Shown here: one piece after another, positions 1-6,159 of the stretch
Position numbering within the stretch: position 1 is the stretch's first letter
Layout: the number at the start of each line of letters is the position of its first letter
Assembly: GCA_902463835.1 (NCBI GenBank)
Contig: CABQGZ010000099.1
Coordinates: 1-9,349 of the forward strand
Source: an uncultured Lachnospiraceae bacterium
GTDB taxonomy: Bacteria; Bacillota; Clostridia; Lachnospirales; Lachnospiraceae
Direction: 5' to 3'
DNA: 9,349 bases
Program-made: the position numbers and the translations under genes
Notes under the pieces: generated by a model
Seen by the model: the letters and a program-made list of their open reading frames with translations, nothing else
Database searches by the model: none
What the model was told of the DNA's origin: nothing

Positions 1-968
1 ACCCCACCCTGATAGATGTGGCGGACAGTCTTTTTGTGGACAGCGTGGAGCTGGATCGCGTGGATACCTATTTTGGCATGCGCAAGATTCACCGGGACGG
101 GGATAAGATATTCCTGAATAATCAGCTGTTGTATCAGCGTTTGATCCTGGATCAGGGGTACTGGCCGGCCGGACTGATGAGCGCGCCCTCAGGGGAAGCA
201 TTGAAGCGGGATGTAGAGCTGACAAAAGCCATGGGCTTTAACGGAGCGAGAAAGCATCAGAAGATCGAGGATCCGCGATACTACTATTGGGCGGATAAGC
301 TGGGGCTGCTTGTGTGGGGAGAATTGCCTTCCGCCTATGACTTTACAGACAGAGCAAGGGCGAGACTCACCGATGAGATGCGCTCCTTTATACGACGGGA
401 TTACAATCATCCCTGTATCATCAGTTGGGTGCCTTTGAATGAAAGCTGGGGCGTTCACGAGGTGGCGGATAACCTGCAGCAGCGGGATTTTGTTCGATCC
501 ATGTACTACATGATAAAAGCGGAGGATCCCACCCGGCTGGTCATCTCAAACGACGGCTGGGAGCAGATTGAGACAACGGATGTCTGCGGCATCCACGACT
601 ATGATATCACCCCGGATAATGCGAAGGAACGGTACCGTGATGTATATGAGGCTTTAAAAGAAAGCGTGAATTTTAAGCCGGTCTATGCCAGAGGTATACA
701 GTACAACGGAGTGCCGATTCTGTTGACGGAGATGGGGGGCATTAAGCTTGCGGGAGCGGACGGATGGGGTTACCAGAGCGATGCTGCGGATGCGGAGGAT
801 ATGCTGGCATATTTGAAAGAGGTTATGATGGCCATTCGCGGTATCCGAAACATTCGTGGTTTCTGCTATACACAGCTGACAGATATTATGCAAGAGACCA
901 ATGGATTGCTCATGGAAGACCGGGAGCCGAAGATTGATACAAAAGTATTGAGAACAATTTTTGGTTGA
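1..968 (+). CDS. Glycoside hydrolase family 2 enzyme, C-terminal part (5' end outside window)
   Basis: This is the catalytic TIM-barrel half of a GH2 exo-glycosidase (the family of beta-galactosidases, beta-glucuronidases and beta-mannosidases). The frame is open to the left edge (first full codon at position 3), and the sequence before the GTG at 18 already reads as GH2, so that GTG is internal. Visible GH2 marks are DRVDTYFGMRKI at the barrel entry, GFNGARKHQK, the acid/base motif WVPLNESWG (Glu codon 441-443) and the nucleophile motif ILLTEMGG (Glu codon 729-731). Both catalytic glutamates are present, so the visible part looks intact. It ends directly after the barrel with no extra domain. 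About 321 residues are seen; family members commonly exceed 550, so the sugar-binding and immunoglobulin-like N-terminal domains should lie off the left edge. Any signal peptide would be there too, so the location is unknown. The substrate cannot be assigned. It is co-directional with the transporter genes 90 nt downstream. Confidence 0.93.
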   Translation, partial: PTLIDVADSLFVDSVELDRVDTYFGMRKIHRDGDKIFLNNQLLYQRLILDQGYWPAGLMSAPSGEALKRDVELTKAMGFNGARKHQKIEDPRYYYWADKLGLLVWGELPSAYDFTDRARARLTDEMRSFIRRDYNHPCIISWVPLNESWGVHEVADNLQQRDFVRSMYYMIKAEDPTRLVISNDGWEQIETTDVCGIHDYDITPDNAKERYRDVYEALKESVNFKPVYARGIQYNGVPILLTEMGGIKLAGADGWGYQSDAADAEDMLAYLKEVMMAIRGIRNIRGFCYTQLTDIMQETNGLLMEDREPKIDTKVLRTIFG

Positions 969-999
969 GAGCGAATTTGATACAAGACAGGATGGTTGT

Positions 1000-1029
1000 A
1001 TGGCTGTTTCAGGCTGGAGACAAGGCCAT
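1000..1029 (+). promoter_or_regulatory. Imperfect RNA hairpin upstream of the binding-protein gene
   Basis: ATGGC plus TGTTTC (1000-1010) can pair with GAGACA (1017-1022) and GCCAT (1025-1029). This gives 11 base pairs including one G-U, a 6-nt loop and a 2-nt bulge. No T-run follows, so it is not an intrinsic terminator. It lies 28 nt before the start of the binding-protein gene. It could mark an mRNA processing or stabilising site that raises expression of the binding protein over the upstream gene, but this is inference from position and pairing only. Confidence 0.35.
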
Positions 1030-1046
1030 GACACAACTACGAGAAC

Positions 1047-1051
1047 AGGAG
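1047..1051 (+). promoter_or_regulatory. Ribosome binding site of the sugar-binding lipoprotein
   Basis: AGGAG lies 6 nt before the ATG at 1058. It decides the start: the frame is open back to a TTG at 965 that overlaps the GH2 stop, but that would put 31 charged residues ahead of the signal peptide. Confidence 0.8.
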
Positions 1052-1057
1052 AAAAAG

Positions 1058-2446
1058 ATGAGAAAGATCAGAAGATTTGTAACGGGGCTGCTTGCAGCAG
1101 CAGTGGCTGCATCCCTTGTGCTGACAGGGTGCGGTGGAGGAAAGAATGGGCCGGATGGCAGCGGCGGTCAGGAACAGGACGGCGGTCAGGAGCTAGGAGG
1201 CAAGAAAGGCGGGAAGGTGGTTATTACCTTTGCCGGCTGGGGTTCCCTTGCGGAAAAGCAGAACTTTACCAAAATGATCGATCAGTTTGAGAAGACCCAT
1301 CCGGGTGTGAAAGTAAATTATCAGCATTATCCGGGTACGGAAAGGGATTACATGGTAAAGCTGGTTTCCAACGTGGCGGCAAATAAGATGCCGGATGTGT
1401 TCTACCTTCCGACAAATGAATTCGTAGAGTGGGCGTCCGCCGGGCGGCTCCTGGATATGACGGATTATCTTGCGAAATCCGAACTTTATTATGAGAAGGG
1501 CAGGATCTGGGAAAAAGCAGTGGATATGTACTATTACAATTCTGAAACCGGAGCAGTGGGAGAAGACGGCGGTCTCTACGGACTTCCAAAGGATCTTGGC
1601 CCATGGGCGATGGTTTACAATAAGACGTTATTTGAACAAAAAGGAATTCCGCTTCCGGATCCGGAGGAACCAATGACACTGGACGAATTTGTTGATGTGG
1701 CGAAGAAGCTGACCAGCGGTTCCGGCGTAGAAAAGGTGTACGGAACAGCAAACTATACACTGGAATCAGCAGTATGGTCCAACAATGCGGATTTTTTAAG
1801 TGAAGATAAGAAAACCATTACCGTGGATACGCCGGAATTTGCGGAGGCTCTGCAATGGGTAGCAGACCTTGCGCTGGTTCACGGCGTGGCTCCCACCACA
1901 TCAGAGGCTGCGGCAAGCGGGTGGTTTGAGCGGTGGTGCAACGGCAAGGTTGGCATGGCGTGGATGGGGCCCTGGGATCAGCCAACCTTCTGGGAATCCG
2001 TGACCTTTGAATGGGATATTATGCCCACGCCTGTGAATGCGAAGACCGGTAAAGCAATCTCATGGCTTGGCTCTGCGGCGCTCTGTGTATCGTCAAAATC
2101 ACAGGAAGCCCAGGCGGCTTATGAATTGGAGGAATTTCTCTGCATGGACGAAGAAGCCCAGACCATCAACTGTGAAAGTGGACAGGCAGTTCCCAATATC
2201 ATTGAACTGGCAGAAAACGATTACCTCGCCATGGATAAGATGCCGGCAAATAAGCGGGTGTTCCTTGACATCTTAAAGAATCCGGAAAAGGGACAGTTTA
2301 AGCCTACCTACTATACGAAGAACAGCTCCTGGTACGATTACTTTATTACAGAGGCCAACAAAGTATACAGCGGTGAAATGTCAGCGGCAGACTTCTGTAA
2401 GGAGATTCAGCCCAAGCTTCAGGAAAGACTCAAGGGCAATGAATAA
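1058..2446 (+). CDS. Extracellular sugar-binding lipoprotein of a CUT1 ABC transporter (family 1 solute-binding protein)
   Basis: This 462-residue protein captures a sugar or oligosaccharide outside the membrane and hands it to the two permeases encoded next. The N-terminus is a lipoprotein signal: basic MRKIRR, a hydrophobic Ala/Leu stretch, then the lipobox LTGC with the acylated Cys at residue 25. A Gly/Gln/Asp-rich flexible linker follows (about 26-48). The mature fold then begins with KVVITFAGWG, the usual first strand of this family. Other family signs are QFEKTHPGVKVNY, MPDVFYL, and the aromatic stretch WFERWCNGKVGMAWMGPWD (289-307), where Trp residues typically stack on sugar rings. 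Length is normal for the family (about 400-460). The start at 1058 is chosen for its AGGAG and because it places the signal peptide at the N-terminus. The ligand cannot be read from the sequence; size and context suggest an oligosaccharide. The next gene begins 19 nt after the stop. Confidence 0.93.
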   Translation: MRKIRRFVTGLLAAAVAASLVLTGCGGGKNGPDGSGGQEQDGGQELGGKKGGKVVITFAGWGSLAEKQNFTKMIDQFEKTHPGVKVNYQHYPGTERDYMVKLVSNVAANKMPDVFYLPTNEFVEWASAGRLLDMTDYLAKSELYYEKGRIWEKAVDMYYYNSETGAVGEDGGLYGLPKDLGPWAMVYNKTLFEQKGIPLPDPEEPMTLDEFVDVAKKLTSGSGVEKVYGTANYTLESAVWSNNADFLSEDKKTITVDTPEFAEALQWVADLALVHGVAPTTSEAAASGWFERWCNGKVGMAWMGPWDQPTFWESVTFEWDIMPTPVNAKTGKAISWLGSAALCVSSKSQEAQAAYELEEFLCMDEEAQTINCESGQAVPNIIELAENDYLAMDKMPANKRVFLDILKNPEKGQFKPTYYTKNSSWYDYFITEANKVYSGEMSAADFCKEIQPKLQERLKGNE

Positions 2447-2452
2447 AACGGA

Positions 2453-2458
2453 GGGAGG
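2453..2458 (+). promoter_or_regulatory. Ribosome binding site of the first permease
   Basis: GGGAGG lies 7 nt before the GTG at 2466. It favours this GTG over the in-frame ATG at 2439, which overlaps the preceding gene and has only a poorly spaced GGG upstream. Confidence 0.75.
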
Positions 2459-2465
2459 AATTTAC

Positions 2466-3365
2466 GTGAAGCAGCGTAATAAGGTAAGCTCCTTCAAACG
2501 GAGAGAGCATCGGACCGGACTTCTTTTCATTGCGCCGATGTACCTGCAGTTTCTCATATTTACACTGTTTTTTATGGGATATTCCCTGTACATGAGCTTT
2601 ACAGACTGGAATATAGTGGCAGACACCAGGAATGTCATTGCATTTGAGAATTTTGTCCAGATTCTAAAGGACCCGATTTTCTGGAAATCGGTAGGGAATA
2701 CGGTGTACCTCATGATCGGAATTCCAATCGGTATGTTCCTGGCGCTCCTGATGGCCATGGCGTTGAACCGTAAGCTTCCGGGAAAGACCATTTTCCGAGT
2801 GATTGTATATTTGCCGGCCGTCACCTCAGCCATGGCGATCGTGATCTTGTGGCGATTTATTTACAACGCAGAGTACGGTGTGATAAATCTGATGATCCAG
2901 CAGCTTACAGGAAAGACCGGACCAAACTGGCTGGGCGATCCTTCCATGGTAAAGATCTCGCTCATTATCATGGGTATCTGGAGAGGCGTAGGCAGTACCA
3001 TGATTCTGTTCCTGGCAGGACTGCAGAACGTTCCACGCGACTATTACGAGGTGGTGGATGTGGAAGGTGGAAATGGATTTCATAAGTTTCGGTATGTGAC
3101 CCTTCCCATGCTGTCTTCGGTTACTTTCTATGTACTGATTACAGGCGTGATCGGCGGTCTGCAGGCATTTGGCGATCAGTTTATCATGACGGGGGCAGGA
3201 CCGGAGCATTCTGCCATCACCATTGTCTATTATCTGTGGCAGAAGGGGTTTGCAGAATATAACATGGGGGCTGCAAGTGCAGTTTCCTGGGTCGTGGCAG
3301 GGATGATCTTTGTGGTAACGCTGATTCAGTTTAGGGTGTCAAACCGGTGGGTATATGAGGATTAG
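2466..3365 (+). CDS. Sugar ABC transporter permease, first subunit (MalF/UgpA-like, CUT1)
   Basis: This 299-residue integral membrane protein forms half of the channel of a CUT1 sugar importer. The N-terminus is basic and cytoplasmic (MKQRNKVSSFKRREHR), followed by RTGLLFIAPMY, a typical opening of this subunit class. About six hydrophobic segments can be placed near residues 18-44, 75-101, 108-130, 158-182, 215-235 and 265-290. The cytoplasmic EAA loop, which contacts the ATPase, is seen as E195 V V D V E G201 ... L P214. The usual Ala-Ala is Val-Val here and the usual IDGA is VEGG; the key Glu, Gly and Pro are kept, so function is expected. The GTG start with its AGGAGG-type site gives the normal family length. 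The second permease follows after about 12 nt. Confidence 0.93.
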   Translation: MKQRNKVSSFKRREHRTGLLFIAPMYLQFLIFTLFFMGYSLYMSFTDWNIVADTRNVIAFENFVQILKDPIFWKSVGNTVYLMIGIPIGMFLALLMAMALNRKLPGKTIFRVIVYLPAVTSAMAIVILWRFIYNAEYGVINLMIQQLTGKTGPNWLGDPSMVKISLIIMGIWRGVGSTMILFLAGLQNVPRDYYEVVDVEGGNGFHKFRYVTLPMLSSVTFYVLITGVIGGLQAFGDQFIMTGAGPEHSAITIVYYLWQKGFAEYNMGAASAVSWVVAGMIFVVTLIQFRVSNRWVYED

Positions 3366-3369
3366 GAGG
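3364..3369 (+). promoter_or_regulatory. Ribosome binding site of the second permease
   Basis: AGGAGG overlaps the stop codon of the first permease. Spacing is 8 nt to a TTG at 3378 and 14 nt to an ATG at 3384; a GTG at 3369 overlaps the site itself. The spacing favours TTG as the start. Confidence 0.65.
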
Positions 3370-3377
3370 TGGAAAAG

Positions 3378-4220
3378 TTGAAGATGAAAACAAAAAACCG
3401 TGTGATCAACGGATGTATCTATGTGATCATGACGGCCGTATCACTTACCATGCTCTTCCCCTTTGTATGGATGATATCCACCTCGTTAAAGGTGAAGACG
3501 GCGGCGCTTCAGATTCCCATCAGACTGATTCCGGATCCCGTGACGTTTGATGCGTATTTTAAGGTGTGGGATGTGATCCCGCTTTTAACCGGAATCAAGA
3601 ATACCCTGCTGATCGCAGTTCCCGTGATCCTTTGTGGAACCTTTGTCTCCGCACTGGCGGCCTTTGCTTTTGCAAAGATGGAGATTCCGGGGAAGAACCT
3701 GTTATTCATGGGGCTTCTTGTTACCATGATGATTCCGGGAGTTGTAACCCTGATCCCGCAATATGTAGTATGGGGGAAGCTGGGGCTTGTGGATACTCTG
3801 ATCCCGCTGATCGTTCCAGGCATGTTGGGGAATATCTCTATGATGTTCTTTTTCCGGCAATTTCTGAACGGAATTCCCAGGGAATATATCGAGGCGGCAA
3901 GGATTGACGGGGCAGGCTGGATGAAGACATTCCGGAAGATATTCCTGCCGCTTATGTGGCCGGCCATTGCTGCACAGGTAATCTTCTGGTTTATGGGAAT
4001 CTGGAATGATTTCCTGGGGCCGCTGATCTACCTGGATTCAGAGCGCAATTATACGGTACAGCTGGCGCTGCGCCTTTTGAACAGCATGGGAGAAGCCACC
4101 AGCGAATATCCAATGATCATGGCGGGTTCCGTGATCTCCTGTATACCGTTGTTGATATTATTTATCTGCTTCCAGCGATACTTCATGGATTCCATGGTAG
4201 TATCCGGGATCAAAGGATAG
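3378..4220 (+). CDS. Sugar ABC transporter permease, second subunit (MalG/UgpE-like, CUT1)
   Basis: This 280-residue membrane protein should pair with the preceding permease to form the import channel. It has a basic N-terminus, then a first membrane segment ending in FPFVWMISTSLK, a well-known signature of the MalG-like subunit. Further hydrophobic segments fit six membrane passes. The EAA loop is canonical: EAARIDGAGW starting at residue 172, running to the Leu-Pro at 190-191. The C-terminus (RYFMDSMVVSGIKG) is the usual ending for this subunit, so the gene is complete. The start is uncertain between TTG 3378 and ATG 3384, a difference of two residues; the ribosome-site spacing favours TTG. 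It is 10 nt from the next gene. No ATP-binding subunit lies beside the permeases; many Bacillota share one MsmX/UgpC-type ATPase among several sugar importers. Confidence 0.93.
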   Translation: MKMKTKNRVINGCIYVIMTAVSLTMLFPFVWMISTSLKVKTAALQIPIRLIPDPVTFDAYFKVWDVIPLLTGIKNTLLIAVPVILCGTFVSALAAFAFAKMEIPGKNLLFMGLLVTMMIPGVVTLIPQYVVWGKLGLVDTLIPLIVPGMLGNISMMFFFRQFLNGIPREYIEAARIDGAGWMKTFRKIFLPLMWPAIAAQVIFWFMGIWNDFLGPLIYLDSERNYTVQLALRLLNSMGEATSEYPMIMAGSVISCIPLLILFICFQRYFMDSMVVSGIKG

Positions 4221-4230
4221 GAGGGTGAAA

Positions 4231-6150
4231 ATGAAGCATAAGAAGACGAAGATACTTATTGTCAGTGGAATCGTAATAGCGGCAGTTCTTGCAGGGATCA
4301 TCCTGTTTGCGTTGAGCAGAGCGGGTGAAAAAGAGCTTCCAGAGGATTCGAAAATTTCAGCAGACGATAATCCGTTCATGGAAGATACAGGCTATGCAAG
4401 GTCTGAAGTGGCATTGGACGGCGTGCTGGATGAAGCGCAGTGGGAGGGATTAAAGGAGATCTCCTATAATGAAAAGACAATTACAACCGTAAAAGGATTC
4501 TACGGGGAAAACGGGATCTACATCGGAGCGGTGATCCAGGATACAGACCTCTGGGGAACCAGTACCAGCGTGTATGACAATTCTTCTTTTGAATTGTATC
4601 TGGACAAAACGGGCGAAGGCGGTGGAAAGCCGGGCAGCAATCATCTGCAGCTGTTTGTGGATATCAATGAGCAGAGCCTTGCCAGAACGGGAAACGGCGG
4701 CTTGTGGGTAGATACCGATCTGATCAAGAGCTACGCGGTGAAGGTGGACGGAAGTACCAATGATGACGCGGAGGATAAGGGGTATACCATCGAAATGTTT
4801 ATTCCCTATTCACAGCTTGGCGGCCAGTCAGAAATCAACTATGGCATTGCCTTCGGAACCGTAGGATGTAAGGATGGACAGAGAGAATCCTGGTGCGGCA
4901 TTTCGGGGGTCGATGTGCAGAAACCGGATACGTATTATACCTTCTATCGTGACACGAATGAGATCGCAAAGGCACGAAAAGTAAATCTTGCAAAGCAGAA
5001 TGTTGACGGAAAAGCAGACGACAGTATCTGGGAAAATCGTAAGATGTTCGCCTTCGGAGACGGTGGACGGGGGAGGGTCAGTCATTCCTTTGCAGAGGAA
5101 GGTTTGTATTTCTTCTTTGAAATGAAGGATGACAGGGTATGTGCGGAAGGCACAGCCGTATATCTCAATGATTCTGTGGAAATGTATCTTGACACATTGG
5201 GGAATGGTGGAAAAACACCTCAGGCCGATGATGTCCAGGTGCGTGTAGATGTGAACGGCAATATTGAGGTTCTAAAAGGCAACGGAACGGAATGGGCGCC
5301 CCATAATGACAATACCTTTACCGGCATTCAGAGGACAGATACCGGCTATCACGTGGAGGTATTTATTCCATGGGAAGATCTTGGAATGGAAAAAGTGCCG
5401 GAGGAGATGAAGGCGAGCTTCGGCTCGGTGGACTGGGACGGCGTGAAGAAAGACGACGGAAGCAGAGAGATCTCCTGGAGCGGAATCGGGACAGATCCAC
5501 AGATTCTGGACAATTATATCAGAATGACCAAAGATCGTATCGACAGCTCTGCTGGCTCCGTATCGACGTCCGTACCGGACTCCGAAGTAAAGCTGGATGG
5601 AAGCTTCGAGGATGCGCTCTGGAGCCAGTCAAAATTATTTCTGTACAGTGGTTCCAGCGTAAAGGTCCGCTGGGTATGGACCGACAGGGGCTGTTATCTG
5701 GGCTTTGATGTGACGGACGATCATGTGGTTACAAGTGGTCAGAAGCCCTTCGAGAATTCCAGTGTGGAGATTTATCTGGACTATCAGAAGAACGGCGGAA
5801 GCCCGGACGAGAAGGACCGCACGATTCTTGTGGATGCGGCTGGTAACATGCTCTTCCGAAAGGGTGTGGACGGAAAATATATCGATTTTGGAAGCGCCAA
5901 CATCCAGTCAGGAGCAAAGAAGACAGACCGCGGATATGCCATCGAACTCTATATCCCGTGGGCAGAGTTTGATGGAGGCAGACCAGTACAGATGGGGGTT
6001 GCGTTTGGCCAGGTGATGCGCTGGGAAGGGGAAGAAGCAACACGCTGGTACAATGACGGACTTTGCAGTGATCCACAAAATCCGTCGTTATATTCCATTT
6101 TTACGGAACAGCAGATTGGAAGCGATTATCAGGAATCAGCAGGAGAATAG
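4231..6150 (+). CDS. Membrane-anchored or secreted protein with three tandem CBM9-like carbohydrate-binding units
   Basis: This 639-residue protein has a basic start (MKHKKTK) and one hydrophobic segment (about 8-28) without a lipobox Cys, so it is a signal anchor or a cleaved signal peptide (possible cut after Ala31). A short acidic linker follows, then three homologous units at about 55-250, 251-446 and 447-639. Each unit opens with (L/V)DG followed by a Trp (W71, W267, W464). Each then has a N-(S/D)-S-(F/V)-E-x-Y-L-D motif (117-125, 313-321, 509-517), a GY-x-(I/V)-E-x-(F/Y)-IP strand (184-192, 372-380, 568-576) and a terminal Trp (W221, W416, W606). This pattern matches the CBM9-like (DOMON-type) beta-sandwich that binds sugars. 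No catalytic domain is visible, so binding or scaffolding of the glycan at the surface is inferred. The ATG at 4231 is chosen because a GGAGG ends 7 nt before it. It lies between the permeases and the GH43 gene, with a 9-nt gap to the latter. Confidence 0.82.
   Translation: MKHKKTKILIVSGIVIAAVLAGIILFALSRAGEKELPEDSKISADDNPFMEDTGYARSEVALDGVLDEAQWEGLKEISYNEKTITTVKGFYGENGIYIGAVIQDTDLWGTSTSVYDNSSFELYLDKTGEGGGKPGSNHLQLFVDINEQSLARTGNGGLWVDTDLIKSYAVKVDGSTNDDAEDKGYTIEMFIPYSQLGGQSEINYGIAFGTVGCKDGQRESWCGISGVDVQKPDTYYTFYRDTNEIAKARKVNLAKQNVDGKADDSIWENRKMFAFGDGGRGRVSHSFAEEGLYFFFEMKDDRVCAEGTAVYLNDSVEMYLDTLGNGGKTPQADDVQVRVDVNGNIEVLKGNGTEWAPHNDNTFTGIQRTDTGYHVEVFIPWEDLGMEKVPEEMKASFGSVDWDGVKKDDGSREISWSGIGTDPQILDNYIRMTKDRIDSSAGSVSTSVPDSEVKLDGSFEDALWSQSKLFLYSGSSVKVRWVWTDRGCYLGFDVTDDHVVTSGQKPFENSSVEIYLDYQKNGGSPDEKDRTILVDAAGNMLFRKGVDGKYIDFGSANIQSGAKKTDRGYAIELYIPWAEFDGGRPVQMGVAFGQVMRWEGEEATRWYNDGLCSDPQNPSLYSIFTEQQIGSDYQESAGE
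4393..6147 (+). repeat. Three tandem protein-coding repeats of about 590 nt (CBM9-like units)
   Basis: The units cover about 4393-4980, 4981-5568 and 5569-6147. The motif N-(S/D)-S-(F/V)-E-x-Y-L-D recurs exactly 196 residues apart each time, and the opening Trp recurs after 196 and 197 residues. Similarity is visible in protein but not obvious in DNA, so the triplication is old. Unit boundaries are approximate. Confidence 0.8.
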
Positions 6151-6159
6151 GAGGGCGCC

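Noticed and set aside
18..20. GTG as the start of the GH2 gene
   Set aside because: The frame is open to the window edge, the preceding codons fit GH2, and starting here would remove the N-terminal domains the family needs.
977..1004. Possible internal promoter (TTGATA with TATGGC 16 nt later) before the binding-protein gene
   Set aside because: The -35-like box is fair, but the -10-like box matches only half of the consensus. This is too weak to call.
1000..1029. Intrinsic terminator between the GH2 and binding-protein genes
   Set aside because: The hairpin is not followed by a T-run and its stem is not GC-rich.
965..1057. N-terminal extension of the binding protein from the TTG at 965
   Set aside because: It would bury the lipoprotein signal peptide behind 31 mostly polar residues. 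The ATG at 1058 has its own well-spaced AGGAG.
961..1290. Plus-strand open frame overlapping the signal peptide region of the binding protein
   Set aside because: It is an out-of-frame shadow of Gly/Arg-rich composition with no ribosome binding site of its own. The overlapping binding protein is clearly the real gene.
2439..2465. ATG at 2439 as the start of the first permease
   Set aside because: It overlaps the preceding gene and lies upstream of the strong GGGAGG, which is correctly spaced for the GTG at 2466.
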